Of a stretch of 64,000 bases of DNA, positions 32,113 to 41,377 are shown piece after piece (the first letter of the stretch is position 1; every line of letters begins with the position of its first letter). Below the pieces are notes generated by a model. It was not told where the DNA came from. It made no database searches and saw only the letters and a list, made by a program, of their open reading frames with translations. The position numbers were made by a program, and so were the translations under genes. Source of the DNA: Pseudomonas mucidolens (GTDB lineage Bacteria > Pseudomonadota > Gammaproteobacteria > Pseudomonadales > Pseudomonadaceae); the NCBI RefSeq assembly GCF_900106045.1, contig NZ_LT629802.1, positions 620,001-684,000 of the forward strand, in the 5' to 3' direction.

Positions 32113-32462
32113 GAAACCTCGGAATGCTGGGCAAAATGGGGCTTTCGAGAGCCTGACTGGGTAAAGGCCGTCGACCTTTGCGTGGCAACTACCAGACCAC
32201 ATCCCACTATGATCATCAAGCGCACGCACAAAACGCCTTGAAGTGCTTCGTATCCCGTAAAATAGCTATCGAGCCTGTTCTGCCGTGAGCATGATGACAT
32301 AGCAACTGGAGTCGCTTGATTGCAGAAGGTTCACTCGGCGTTCGCCCGCAAAATTTGCGCCTCGGATGATACCTTCATACCATCAGCCGGCTGAACTGCT
32401 GCATGACGCGCAGAGCAGGTTGAATTTATCGTGTGGGTCGCACCGCCAACCGGAGAGTTTCA
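32113..32462. other. Intergenic region between divergent DUF294 and nhaA genes
   Basis: About 350 bp with no supported gene. It must contain both promoters; none is clear enough to place. Confidence 0.3.
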
Positions 32463-33833
32463 GTGCCTGGAAATAAGCCGTCCTCAACCGTCATCCCGCG
32501 CCCTCAAGTGCTGACCGAAAAGGCACTCTCAGCGCTTGAACGTTTTTCGCATATTGAAGCCCTCAGCGGCATCGCGCTGCTGATAGCGGCGATTATCGCC
32601 TTGGTTTGGGCAAACAGTACTTTTGCGCAAAGTTACATACATCTTTGGCACACCCCGGTCACCCTTGGCTTTGGCGACGCCAGCGTCTCGCAATCCCTGC
32701 ATTTTCTGGTGAATGACGGGCTCATGACGATCTTCTTCCTGGTCGTCGGCGCAGAGATACGGCAGGAAATCCACGCCGGTGCGTTGGCCAGCGTCAAACT
32801 GGCGTTGCTGCCCATGGGCGCTGCATTGGGCGGGGTACTGGTGCCGGCGCTGATTTACCTCGCCATCAATCAGGGAACTGAGGCGAGTAGCGGCTGGGCC
32901 GTGCCGACTGCCACAGATATTGCATTCGCTGTCGGGGTGCTGGCGCTGCTCGGTAAGTCGATTCCAGCGGGCGTGAGGGTGTTATTGCTGGCGCTGGCGA
33001 TCATTGACGATATCGTGGCCATCTTGATTATCGCGGTGTTCTACACCTCAAATCTTGATTACACGGGGATCGTAGTCGTACTGGGCGGCATGCTGCTGGT
33101 ATTGATGCTCCAGCGAATGGGCATAGGCAATATGCTCCTTTACATAGTGCCGGGTGTGGTCATCTGGTATGGATTACTCAAGACCGGCGTGCATCCCACA
33201 TTGGCTGGCGTGATCCTCGGGCTTATGAGCCCGGTGCGCTCGATGCCTATGCGCGAGCAACCGCTGGAAACCATTCAAAAAAACTTTCATGAGTTGGTGG
33301 ACAGATTCTCTTCAAAGGACAACGGCGCACAGGCCATCTCGAAGCCCCTGAAACAGATACGCCAGGCTCAGCGAGAAGTGCTTTCCCCGGTTCAGCGGAT
33401 TCAAACCGCACTGCATCCCTGGGTGGCGTTCGGGATCATGCCGCTCTTCGCTCTTGCGAATGCCGGGGTGAGTTTTTCCGGCGCGAACCTGGAAAGCGCG
33501 CTCTCCCAGCACGTGTTTATCGCGGTGATACTCGCGCTGGTGGTAGGCAAGCCACTGGGCGTAATACTCGCCTCGGGTTTGTTGGTGAAGTCGAAATTGT
33601 GTCAGCTGCCTGATGACGTAACCTGGTCTGGCGTCGTCCTCGTAGGCTTGCTTGCGGGTATCGGTTTTACCATGTCGATTTTTATCGCCGCGCTGGCGTT
33701 TGAGGATGCCAGTTTGCTCTCGGCGGCAAAGTTGAGCGTCCTCTGCGCTTCGACCGCTGCGGCCGCGCTGGGCCTGAGTTGGGGCTGGATACAACGAGCA
33801 TCCCGGCAAAAACAGGCTGGAAAAGGCTCTTAG
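32463..33833 (+). CDS. nhaA: Na+/H+ antiporter NhaA
   Basis: NhaA expels Na+ or Li+ in exchange for two H+ at alkaline pH. The 456-aa protein has the family core: [55 protein letters not shown] with the paired aspartates of the ion site, and [20 protein letters not shown]. An insertion of about 40 residues with [15 protein letters not shown] lies in the middle, longer than the E. coli protein. The GTG at 32463 has GGAGAG 5 bases upstream; the in-frame GTG at 32433 has none. A terminator follows. Confidence 0.95.
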   Translation: MPGNKPSSTVIPRPQVLTEKALSALERFSHIEALSGIALLIAAIIALVWANSTFAQSYIHLWHTPVTLGFGDASVSQSLHFLVNDGLMTIFFLVVGAEIRQEIHAGALASVKLALLPMGAALGGVLVPALIYLAINQGTEASSGWAVPTATDIAFAVGVLALLGKSIPAGVRVLLLALAIIDDIVAILIIAVFYTSNLDYTGIVVVLGGMLLVLMLQRMGIGNMLLYIVPGVVIWYGLLKTGVHPTLAGVILGLMSPVRSMPMREQPLETIQKNFHELVDRFSSKDNGAQAISKPLKQIRQAQREVLSPVQRIQTALHPWVAFGIMPLFALANAGVSFSGANLESALSQHVFIAVILALVVGKPLGVILASGLLVKSKLCQLPDDVTWSGVVLVGLLAGIGFTMSIFIAALAFEDASLLSAAKLSVLCASTAAAALGLSWGWIQRASRQKQAGKGS

Positions 33834-34206
33834 CTGCCCGGCAGCATTGACGACCTCGACCCGAGGTGATCGATAAGCGCCCCGCCTGGAACTTTCAAGC
33901 GGGGTTTTTTTGTGCCTGCACCTTTCTGCCGGTGCCGGTGGCCTGATTGGCGAGATATATTGTCGTCGGCGTGTACCTTGTCTCCTGCCCGTGAGCGTCT
34001 GATAAAGCGCAAAGGCAAGGGAACTGTTGCGCGACGTGTTCATCGAAGGCTTCAAGCTTCGAAGATCCCGGCGTTGACCTGCTTGTCGGATTAAACAGAC
34101 CTTGGTATCGCTGTGTTTTGGTGCCCGGGTTTCATGACGCTTTTCGTTATCAGGCTATCGTGTAGAGAGTCTGACACCCCACTGCAAGGAGCCGCTCGGA
34201 ACGCCG
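33834..34206. other. Intergenic region after nhaA
   Basis: About 370 bp with a terminator at 33880 and the promoter region of the MFS gene. No other feature is seen. Confidence 0.4.
33880..33911 (+). terminator. Rho-independent terminator of nhaA
   Basis: CCCCGC (33880-33885) and GCGGGG (33899-33904) with a 13-base loop, followed by seven T. Confidence 0.8.
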
Positions 34207-35607
34207 ATGCGCCAAATCTGGAAATCTTTTCGAGCCCTTTACTTCGCCTCATTAATGATGCTGATTGGCTCTGGTCTGCTCAGCACTTACCTGGCCTTGC
34301 GCCTGGCGGCCGATAATGTCGACAGTCTGTGGGTCGGTGCGTTGATGGCGGCCAACTATTTTGGCCTGGTCCTGGGCGGCAAGATCGGTCACCGGCTGAT
34401 TGCCCGGGTCGGCCATATTCGTGCCTATGCCACGTGTGCCGGGATTGTCGGCGCGGCTGTGCTGGGCCATGGGTTGGTCGACTGGTTATCGGCCTGGATC
34501 GTGCTGCGGGTTATTGTCGGCCTGGGCATGATGTGCCAGTACATGGTCATCGAGAGCTGGCTCAATGAGCAGGCGGATGCCAACCAGCGAGGCTTGGTGT
34601 TCAGTGGCTATATGATCGCCTCTTATCTGGGCTTGGTATTGGGCCAGTTGATCCTGGTCATGCACCCTGAGCTGGGGCTTGAGCTGTTGATGCTGGTCGC
34701 GCTGTGTTTTGCCCTGTGTCTGGTGCCGGTCGCCATGACTCGGCGTATTCACCCGGCGCCCTTGCATCCGGCGCCGATGGAACCGCGCTTCTTTATCAAG
34801 CGGGTACCGCAGTCCCTCAGCACGGTGCTGGGCGCGGGGCTGATTGTCGGCTCGTTCTACGGCCTGGCACCGCTGTATGCATCCCAGCAGGGGCTGACCA
34901 CTGAACAGGTCGGTCTGTTCATGGGCAGCTGTATTTTCGCAGGATTGGTGGTGCAGTGGCCATTGGGTTGGCTTTCGGATCGATATGACCGTGCGCTATT
35001 GATTCGCTGCTTCGCCTTGAGCCTGGCGGTCGCGGCTTTGCCGTTGGCGATCATGAGCCAGGTGCCCTTGGAAGTGCTGTTTATCGTAGGCTTTTTGTGT
35101 TCGCTGGTGCAGTTCTGCCTTTATCCGTTGGCGGTTGCATTCTCCAACGACCACGTTGAAGGCGATCGCCGCGTATCGCTGACTGCCATGTTGCTGGTGA
35201 CTTACGGTATCGGCGCGAGTATCGGGCCGCTGTTGGCCGGTGTGGTCATGAAACTGTTCGGCAGCCAGATGCTCTATGCGTTTTTCAGTCTGTGCGCATT
35301 GGTTCTGGTCTGGCGCATTCGACCCAAAGCGGTGACCAACCTGCATCAGGTGGACGATGCGCCGCTGCATCACGTGGCCATGCCCGACAGCATGTCCAGC
35401 TCGCCGCTGGTGGCCGCGCTTGATCCGCGGGTCGACGAGCAGGTGGTGCAGGATCAAATGCAGACGACTCCGACGGAGACTGAGCTCGAACCTGAGCCTG
35501 AGACTGACGCTGAGACCGTTGCGCAGCGATCGTCCGCCGAGGATGGGCCACCGGAGCCACTGGATCCGGACGAGCATCCGCATGACTTGAGCAGGGCGCG
35601 CCCCTGA
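34207..35607 (+). CDS. MFS transporter, YcaD-like
   Basis: 466 aa with 12 membrane helices over the first 375 residues and a long hydrophilic, acidic C-terminal tail (TELEPEPETDAETVAQ). The N-terminal half holds FGLVLGGKIGHRLIARVGHIRAYA, the MFS loop 2-3 motif, and GMMCQYMVIESWLN typical of the YcaD subfamily. Substrate unknown. The 90-residue tail is unusual for the family and may bind a partner. A strong terminator follows 5 bases after the stop. Confidence 0.88.
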   Translation: MRQIWKSFRALYFASLMMLIGSGLLSTYLALRLAADNVDSLWVGALMAANYFGLVLGGKIGHRLIARVGHIRAYATCAGIVGAAVLGHGLVDWLSAWIVLRVIVGLGMMCQYMVIESWLNEQADANQRGLVFSGYMIASYLGLVLGQLILVMHPELGLELLMLVALCFALCLVPVAMTRRIHPAPLHPAPMEPRFFIKRVPQSLSTVLGAGLIVGSFYGLAPLYASQQGLTTEQVGLFMGSCIFAGLVVQWPLGWLSDRYDRALLIRCFALSLAVAALPLAIMSQVPLEVLFIVGFLCSLVQFCLYPLAVAFSNDHVEGDRRVSLTAMLLVTYGIGASIGPLLAGVVMKLFGSQMLYAFFSLCALVLVWRIRPKAVTNLHQVDDAPLHHVAMPDSMSSSPLVAALDPRVDEQVVQDQMQTTPTETELEPEPETDAETVAQRSSAEDGPPEPLDPDEHPHDLSRARP

Positions 35608-35612
35608 AACCG

Positions 35613-35647
35613 AAAACGGGCAGTTCCGAAAGGAGCTGCCCGTTTTT
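35613..35647. terminator. Bidirectional terminator between the MFS gene and ycgR
   Basis: AAAACGGGCAGTTCC (35613-35627) and GGAGCTGCCCGTTTT (35632-35646) make a 15-bp stem (one mismatch) with a GAAA loop, T-run on + and A-run on the other side. Confidence 0.9.
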
Positions 35648-35665
35648 TCTGCTGCGGTTCAGTGC

Positions 35666-36415
35666 TTAAAAATCGTCGTCTTTATCAAACCGCCGGGCTT
35701 CACGTTGCAGTTGGTAAACAAAGCGTTCCACCTGCCGCTGCACCAGGCCGCTCATGTTGTGGAAGCGTACGCCAGCAAAGGTGGCGTCGATCTTTTCTTC
35801 GAAGTGCAAGTAACGCAATTCCACGGCGGTGGTCATGTTGCCGAAGGGCAGGGCGGCGATAAATCGGTCATAGACCTGACCCAATTGCAGGCGCTGGGAG
35901 ATATCGCCCTCAAAGCGCAGCTTGCAACCAGTAGCGGAAATATCCAGCAGTTTGCCGTTGACGGGGGCTTTGAGTTTCTCGCCGCCCAGATCGACATTGA
36001 TCAATTGTGCCAGTTTCAACGCTGCGCGGAAGGCGTTGCGCCGCTGATGGTAAACCACCTCATTGGGCATGCTGCCTTGATACGTGCGATGGCCGTCTTC
36101 TTCGCTGATGGTCAGGTTGCCGTTGCTTTCCCAGGCCACCCGGACACCTTCGTGAAAGCCTTCCACGCGAAACGCTTCGCCATTCTCAAGATAACGCTCA
36201 CCGTCCCGCGGGATCATTTCGTCGAGGATCAGCGTCTTGCCGTCGCGATCAATGTCCACCAGGTAGCTCTGGAAACGCTGGTTGCGCTCCTGGAAAGTGA
36301 TGATCAGAGGATCATTGCTCTCTTGTAGCAGTCGCAAGGTACCGGCAATTTCCAGAGGTGTAGTGAGGACCTTGGGCGGCTGCGGAGCATCTTCCGCGTT
36401 GAGGGTATTGAACAC
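35666..36415 (-). CDS. ycgR: Flagellar brake protein YcgR
   Basis: YcgR binds c-di-GMP and slows or biases the flagellar motor. The 249-aa protein has an N-terminal YcgR domain ([20 protein letters not shown]) and a C-terminal PilZ domain with the c-di-GMP signature: YHQRRNAFR (RxxxR) near residue 123 and [11 protein letters not shown] (D/NxSxxG) about 35 residues later. The GTG at 36415 has GGAAG 4 bases upstream and gives the usual length. It is transcribed in line with flgM and flgN, giving flgM-flgN-ycgR on one strand. Confidence 0.93.
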   Translation of the reverse strand: MFNTLNAEDAPQPPKVLTTPLEIAGTLRLLQESNDPLIITFQERNQRFQSYLVDIDRDGKTLILDEMIPRDGERYLENGEAFRVEGFHEGVRVAWESNGNLTISEEDGHRTYQGSMPNEVVYHQRRNAFRAALKLAQLINVDLGGEKLKAPVNGKLLDISATGCKLRFEGDISQRLQLGQVYDRFIAALPFGNMTTAVELRYLHFEEKIDATFAGVRFHNMSGLVQRQVERFVYQLQREARRFDKDDDF

Positions 36416-36510
36416 GGTTCTTCCATCTCCAGGCAAAATACGACTACATGCAAGAGTGGGCATTTTGCCAGCATGTTGCGCGCCTTGATAGGGCGCGTGG
36501 TAAAACCGGG

Positions 36511-36978
36511 TCAGGCTTGACTGAGAGTGCTGGGCTTGACCAGTCGCGAGGTGGAACCCTGGGCGTTATACAAGGCCGGAGGTTCGCCGCCATGGAGGAT
36601 GCGCAGCTGGTTTGCGGTGGTGGCTTGTTGAATCTGGATGGACTGGCCGTTAAGCGCGTTGGCTTCCTGGCAACTGAGCAGCAACTGGTTGAGTGCTTCG
36701 CTCTGGGCGCGCAACTGCTCACCGACCGACGAATGGCTCGCCAGCTGTTGCAGGCCGTCGTGGTCGGTCGTCAGCCCGAGGCTGAGAAGAATCTGGCTGC
36801 GTTTCTTGCCGTGTTGTTCAAGCAGGACGATCAGTGATTGCTTGCGTGCCAGGATATCTTCCAGCAGCCGCATATCCCGGCCATGCAGGGCCAGGGACTC
36901 TTCTTGAAGCAGCTCGAGCAAGCGTTGTGCGGGAGCCAGGTCTTCAATGATCAGTTGCAACAAATTTTCGTCGTGCAT
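36511..36978 (-). CDS. flgN: Flagellar export chaperone FlgN
   Basis: FlgN delivers the hook-associated proteins FlgK and FlgL to the export gate. The 155-aa protein is helical with the FlgN N-terminal pattern ([20 protein letters not shown]) and [20 protein letters not shown]. It lies 48 bp after flgM, the usual pair, and probably shares its FliA-type promoter. The C-terminal third is Gln/Ser/Thr-rich and disordered, where clients are held. Confidence 0.92.
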   Translation of the reverse strand: MHDENLLQLIIEDLAPAQRLLELLQEESLALHGRDMRLLEDILARKQSLIVLLEQHGKKRSQILLSLGLTTDHDGLQQLASHSSVGEQLRAQSEALNQLLLSCQEANALNGQSIQIQQATTANQLRILHGGEPPALYNAQGSTSRLVKPSTLSQA

Positions 36979-37026
36979 GGCTGGCCTTGGGTTTTAAGCG
37001 TCCAAAAGCCTGGCGCAGGCCTTTGC

Positions 37027-37350
37027 CTAGCGCTCGGCTTCGAAGTTAAGCAGTTTGCTGGCTACACGGTTGCTGTCGACTTTGTAGCTGCCATCGGCAA
37101 TCGCCTGTTTCAATTCGGCCACGCGGGCTTCATTGACAACGGGTTGATGGCGCAGCGAGTCAGTGACCTTCTGCAACTGTTGAGCCTCATTGCTCAGGTG
37201 GACAGATTCCCCACTTTTGCTGGCGTCGGCTTGTTCGGCCGGAGCGGGCGAAGGTTGGGACTTGGCCTCGACGCTGTCCTTGGCACCGCTGGTGCGCGTA
37301 TTGCCGGACAACGCCGGAGCGTTATTCAAACGATTGAAATCAATGACCAT
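37027..37350 (-). CDS. flgM: Anti-sigma-28 factor FlgM
   Basis: FlgM holds FliA inactive until the hook is finished, then is exported. The 107-aa protein starts [16 protein letters not shown], has a disordered middle rich in Ser, Ala, Pro and Lys, and ends with the sigma-binding helices [20 protein letters not shown] and [10 protein letters not shown]. The ATG at 37350 matches other FlgM proteins. A FliA-type promoter lies about 37-63 bp upstream. Confidence 0.93.
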   Translation of the reverse strand: MVIDFNRLNNAPALSGNTRTSGAKDSVEAKSQPSPAPAEQADASKSGESVHLSNEAQQLQKVTDSLRHQPVVNEARVAELKQAIADGSYKVDSNRVASKLLNFEAER

Positions 37351-37386
37351 GTTAAAAAACCTCTGGGTATTTGGACGCTTGCCATG

Positions 37387-37413
37387 TTTTCGGCCATACC
37401 CGGACAAACTTTA
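37387..37413 (-). promoter_or_regulatory. FliA (sigma-28) promoter of flgM
   Basis: Read on the minus strand: TAAAGTTT, 11-bp spacer, GCCGAAAA. This matches the sigma-28 consensus TAAAGTTT-N11-GCCGATAA with the correct spacing. Confidence 0.88.
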
Positions 37414-37491
37414 GGCTCGATTGACAATAAACCTACGTGCAATGAAATTCAGTTCACAGTGTAGGAAAAGCCAGCGTCCCACGCCAGTGAT

Positions 37492-38256
37492 CTATAGCGC
37501 GACCTCCACTTGGCCGGGAGCGGTCACCCGGGCCTTGATCACGCGTTTGGAATTGAGGTTCTTGACCCTGATCTGTTCGCTCATCCCGCCATTCGCCAGG
37601 GCTTCGCCAGGCATCTTGACGCTCAGGCCGCCGCTGCTGGCGGAAATGACCACCTGATCCCCTTTGCGTATCACTTCGGCCTGTTCCATGTGCACCAAGG
37701 TGATGACTTGGTCGGTGACCATTGGTCGCGTCAGTTTCTGGCCGATGGCCTGGTCCAGCGAGGTGAGATAACCCTGACTGATCTGGCTGATGTCTCGTTC
37801 ACGCAGGGCGACGTCTTCAAAACCAATGATTCCCGTGCGTTTAAGTGGGCGAGTGACGGTGACTACTTCACGAAACAGCCGGACCTGAGCGGGCACGAAC
37901 ACGGTCCAGGGCGAGGCGCCGTCGCAGCGCAACCGTACCGTGACCCGACCGATGGGCTGGGCGGGGCTTTCCAGGGTGGCTGTCAATTCCTTGTCGCACA
38001 TTGGCATGCGCAGACGAGGATCCAACTGTTTGACTTCGATCTCGTAGCGCCCCGGTGTCTGGGTGGTCGCGAGATAATCTTCTACAGTGAACTCAAGAAA
38101 GCCCTGGGTGACGCCGATAAGTACATCAGGCAAGGTGGCGTTGTCGGCTCGAACCTGTTGCCCCGCGCACAAGGCGAGCAACGCCATCCAGGCGCAGAGC
38201 AATCTGCGGTGACGGGATAAGCCAAGGTGTCGGGAAACTGTCGTTTTGATGTCCAT
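37492..38256 (-). CDS. flgA: P-ring assembly chaperone FlgA
   Basis: FlgA is a periplasmic chaperone needed for P-ring (FlgI) polymerisation. The 254-aa product has a signal peptide (hydrophobic LLCAWMALLALCAG around residues 20-33, then VRADN) and the SAF-type C-terminal domain with RDISQISQGYLTSLDQAIGQ and VVISASSGGLSVKMPGEAL. The ATG at 38256 is preferred to a TTG two codons earlier. It is divergent from cheV and upstream of flgM on the same strand. Confidence 0.93.
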   Translation of the reverse strand: MDIKTTVSRHLGLSRHRRLLCAWMALLALCAGQQVRADNATLPDVLIGVTQGFLEFTVEDYLATTQTPGRYEIEVKQLDPRLRMPMCDKELTATLESPAQPIGRVTVRLRCDGASPWTVFVPAQVRLFREVVTVTRPLKRTGIIGFEDVALRERDISQISQGYLTSLDQAIGQKLTRPMVTDQVITLVHMEQAEVIRKGDQVVISASSGGLSVKMPGEALANGGMSEQIRVKNLNSKRVIKARVTAPGQVEVAL

Positions 38257-38337
38257 GGCCAATAAAAAGCAAAGCTCGTGCCGTTTAGTGTTGGGTACGC
38301 GTCGTATCCGTAGATTTTGTAGCGTAGGAGTCTGTGC

Positions 38338-39270
38338 ATGGCAGGTGTAATGGATTCGGTAAACCAGCGCACACAGCTGGTAGGGCAGAATCGCCTGGAG
38401 TTATTGCTGTTTCGGCTTGATGGCAATCAGCTCTATGGCATCAATGTCTTCAAAGTGCGGGAGGTGTTGCAATGTCCCAAGCTGACAATAATGCCCAAGT
38501 CCAACCCTGTAGTGTGTGGCGTGGCCAATATTCGCGGCTCGACGATTCCGATTCTTGATCTTTCCATGGCAACTGGTTCGGCTGGTTTGCAGGATCGTGG
38601 CAGTCCGTTCGTGATCATCACCGAGTACAACACCAAGACCCAGGGGTTCCTGGTGCGTTCGGTGGAGCGCATCGTCAACATGAACTGGGAAGAGATTCAT
38701 CCGCCACCCAAGGGTACCGGACGTGATCATTACCTCACGGCAGTGACGCGGGTTGACAACCAGTTGGTGGAAATCATCGACGTGGAAAAAGTCCTGGCTG
38801 AAGTTGCACCTACCTCGGAAGCCATCTCGGTGGGTGTGGTAGATGCCGAGACGGCGCACAAGGCGATTTCGCTGCGGGTGCTGACGGTCGACGATTCCTC
38901 GGTGGCACGCAAGCAGGTGTCCCGTTGCCTGCAGGCGGTTGGCGTGGAAGTGGTGGCACTCAATGATGGTCGCCAGGCGCTGGATTATCTGCGCAAGCTG
39001 GTGGATGAGGGCAAGAAGCCGGAAGACGAATTCTTGATGATGATTTCCGACATCGAGATGCCAGAAATGGACGGCTACACGCTCACTGCCGAGATACGCA
39101 ACGACCCGCGCATGCAAAAATTGCATATCATCCTGCATACTTCCTTGTCAGGTGTATTCAATCAAGCGATGGTCAAGAAGGTCGGTGCCGATGACTTCCT
39201 GGCCAAGTTTCGTCCTGATGACCTGGCATCCCGGGTGGTTGACCGGATCAAGGCAGCAGATCACGGCTAA
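38338..39270 (+). CDS. cheV: Chemotaxis coupling protein CheV
   Basis: CheV joins a CheW-like scaffold domain (about 15-165, ELLLFRLDGNQLYGINVFKV, ANIRGSTIPILDLSMA) to a receiver domain (about 178-305; VLTVDDSSVARKQVSR, MMISDIEMPEMDGY with the phospho-acceptor Asp, lysine in FLAKF). It couples receptors to CheA and is thought to buffer phosphate. The start is the ATG with AGGAG 7 bases upstream. The next gene is cheR after 43 bp, the usual cheVR-flgB order of pseudomonads. Confidence 0.95.
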   Translation: MAGVMDSVNQRTQLVGQNRLELLLFRLDGNQLYGINVFKVREVLQCPKLTIMPKSNPVVCGVANIRGSTIPILDLSMATGSAGLQDRGSPFVIITEYNTKTQGFLVRSVERIVNMNWEEIHPPPKGTGRDHYLTAVTRVDNQLVEIIDVEKVLAEVAPTSEAISVGVVDAETAHKAISLRVLTVDDSSVARKQVSRCLQAVGVEVVALNDGRQALDYLRKLVDEGKKPEDEFLMMISDIEMPEMDGYTLTAEIRNDPRMQKLHIILHTSLSGVFNQAMVKKVGADDFLAKFRPDDLASRVVDRIKAADHG

Positions 39271-39313
39271 GGGCTTTTTCCTTGGCGTTCACACGATTTG
39301 AGAGGCGGTATCA

Positions 39314-40141
39314 TTGTCTACGGGTAATTTGGATTTCGAACAGTTCCGGGTCTTCCTGGAGAAAGCCTGTGGCATATTGCTCGGTGAAAACAAGCAGTAT
39401 CTGGTATCCAGCCGCCTCAATAAATTGATGGAGCAGCAGGGGATCAAGACACTGAGCGAGCTGGTCCAGCGGATCCAGGGTCAGCCGCGCAGCGGGCTCA
39501 AGGAATTGGTGGTCGATGCCATGACCACCAACGAAACCCTGTGGTTTCGCGACACCTATCCCTTTGAAGTGCTCAAGAACAAAGTACTGCCTGCGGCAAT
39601 CAAGGCCAGCCCGGGCCAGCGTCTGCGGATCTGGTCCGCGGCGTGTTCTTCGGGCCAGGAACCCTATTCGCTGTCGATGTCCATCGATGAGTTCGAGCGG
39701 ACCAACATGGGGCAGTTGAAGGCCGGGGTGCAGATTGTCGCCACGGATTTGTCCGGCTCCATGCTCACCAACTGCAAGACCGGCGAGTACGACAGCCTGG
39801 CCTTGGGACGTGGCTTGTCTCCGGAACGCTTGCAGCGTTATTTCGACCCCAAGGGCGCCGGGCGTTGGGCGATCAAGGCACCGATCAAGAGTCGGGTCGA
39901 GTTTCGCTCGTTCAACCTGCTGGACAGTTATGCCAGCCTGGGCAAGTTCGATATCGTGTTTTGCCGCAACGTGTTGATCTATTTCTCGGCTGAAGTGAAG
40001 AAAGGCATTTTGTTGCGCATTCACGGCACCCTTAAGCGCGGTGGCTACCTGTTCCTGGGGGCGTCCGAAGCCTTGAATGGCTTGCCGGACCATTATCAGA
40101 TGGTGCAGTGCAGTCCAGGGATCATTTACCAGGCCAAGTAA
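39314..40141 (+). CDS. cheR: Chemotaxis protein methyltransferase CheR
   Basis: CheR methylates glutamates of receptors with S-adenosylmethionine. The 275-aa protein has the N-terminal helical domain (FEQFRVFLEKACGILLG), the SAM-binding motif IWSAACSSGQEPYSLSM and the FDIVFCRNVLIYF motif. The start is a TTG at 39314, the only fit to the family N terminus (STGNLDFEQF), with AGGCGG upstream. It is in line with cheV. A REPIN follows the stop. Confidence 0.95.
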   Translation: MSTGNLDFEQFRVFLEKACGILLGENKQYLVSSRLNKLMEQQGIKTLSELVQRIQGQPRSGLKELVVDAMTTNETLWFRDTYPFEVLKNKVLPAAIKASPGQRLRIWSAACSSGQEPYSLSMSIDEFERTNMGQLKAGVQIVATDLSGSMLTNCKTGEYDSLALGRGLSPERLQRYFDPKGAGRWAIKAPIKSRVEFRSFNLLDSYASLGKFDIVFCRNVLIYFSAEVKKGILLRIHGTLKRGGYLFLGASEALNGLPDHYQMVQCSPGIIYQAK

Positions 40142-40177
40142 CACCCCGAAAATCACCTCCGATAAGCAGTGGAACCC

Positions 40178-40265
40178 GTGGGAGCGGGCTTGCTCGCAAA
40201 ATGGGTGTGGCAGGCAACATCAATGTTGACTGTTACGCCACTTTCGCGAGCAAGCCCGCTCCCAC
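40178..40265. repeat. REPIN, two REP sequences in inverted orientation
   Basis: GTGGGAGCGGGCTTGCTCGC (40178-40197) and its exact reverse complement (40246-40265) flank 48 bases. This is the standard REP doublet of fluorescens-group pseudomonads. Confidence 0.92.
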
Positions 40266-40447
40266 AGTCGTTTTGCCTGACTGACCGGCATTCAGCGCCA
40301 CACCCATTTTTTTGCGGCAAATTATTGGATGGTGGCAACGGCTATTGCCGCTTTACTGGCGTCAAAGCGGAAGACGGTTGCCGCTTTTCTGGCATTGCCG
40401 CTACCTGGATTTACTCAACGCATTGATTTATATGGGCTTAAGCTACT

Positions 40448-40462
40448 TGGCATGGCACTTGC
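40448..40462 (+). promoter_or_regulatory. Sigma-54 promoter of flgBCDE
   Basis: TGGCATG-GCAC-TTGC matches the RpoN -24/-12 consensus (GG and GC 10 bases apart) and lies 44 bp before flgB. RpoN/FleR control of flagellar rod and hook genes is established in pseudomonads. Confidence 0.85.
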
Positions 40463-40506
40463 TAAATCCGTATTACGAAAAGCAGGTCAGCCTAAAGGTT
40501 TCCGCC

Positions 40507-40914
40507 ATGAGCATCAGCTTCGATAAAGCGCTCGGTATCCACGAACAAGCCCTGGGGTTCCGCGCCCAGCGCGCTGAAGTCCTGGCTAATAACATCGCCA
40601 ACGCCGACACCCCGAACTACAAGGCCCGGGATTTGGACTTTGCTGCTGTGCTCGCCGCGCAGAGTGACAAGACCAAGAATGGCGCCTTTGCGTTGAACAT
40701 GACCAACAACCGTCATATCGAAGCACAAGGCCTGGGCAATGGTGATGAGTCGCTGATGTATCGCACGCCGATGCAGCCGTCGATAGACCAGAACACCGTC
40801 GATGCCCAGTTGGAACAGTCGAACTACGCCGAAAACTCGGTGAACTTCCAAGCCAGCTTTACCCTGCTCAACAGCAAATTCAAAGGGCTGATGTCGGCCC
40901 TGCGCGGAGAGTAA
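40507..40914 (+). CDS. flgB: Flagellar basal-body rod protein FlgB
   Basis: Proximal rod subunit, 135 aa. It carries the rod-protein signature LANNIANADTPNYKARDLDF near residue 27 and a C-terminal helix (SFTLLNSKFKGLMSALRG) for rod packing. The ATG at 40507 matches the family start MSISFDKALG; longer frames are not supported. It opens the flgBCDE operon behind a sigma-54 promoter. Confidence 0.95.
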   Translation: MSISFDKALGIHEQALGFRAQRAEVLANNIANADTPNYKARDLDFAAVLAAQSDKTKNGAFALNMTNNRHIEAQGLGNGDESLMYRTPMQPSIDQNTVDAQLEQSNYAENSVNFQASFTLLNSKFKGLMSALRGE

Positions 40915-40917
40915 TTC

Positions 40918-41361
40918 ATGTCTCTATCCAGTGTTTTCAATATTGCCGGTAGTGGCATGAGTGCGCAGACCACGCGTCTGAACACCGTTGCCAGTAACAT
41001 CGCCAACGCCGAAACCGTATCGTCGAGCATTGACCAGACGTACCGTGCGCGCCACCCGGTGTTCGCCACCATGTTCCAGGCTGGCCAGAATGGCGGCAGC
41101 GATTCGCTGTTCCAGAGCCAGGATGCCGCGGGCCAGGGCGTCCAGGTCCTGGGTGTGGTCGAAGACCAGAGCAATCTGGAAGCGCGTTACGAACCCAACC
41201 ATCCTGCCGCGAACGAAAAGGGCTACGTGTATTACCCCAACGTCAACGTGGTCGAGGAAATGGCTGACATGATTTCCGCCAGTCGCTCGTTCCAGACCAA
41301 TGCGGAAATGATGAACACCGCCAAAACCATGATGCAGAAGGTCCTGACCCTGGGTCAGTGA
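40918..41361 (+). CDS. flgC: Flagellar basal-body rod protein FlgC
   Basis: Proximal rod subunit, 147 aa, 3 bases after flgB. It has the rod motif TRLNTVASNIANAETVSSSI and the typical C-terminal helix region VVEEMADMISASRSFQTNAE followed by MMNTAKTMMQKVLTLGQ. Exported by the flagellar type III system without a cleaved signal. Confidence 0.95.
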   Translation: MSLSSVFNIAGSGMSAQTTRLNTVASNIANAETVSSSIDQTYRARHPVFATMFQAGQNGGSDSLFQSQDAAGQGVQVLGVVEDQSNLEARYEPNHPAANEKGYVYYPNVNVVEEMADMISASRSFQTNAEMMNTAKTMMQKVLTLGQ

Positions 41362-41377
41362 TAAGGGGCGCCAAAGA

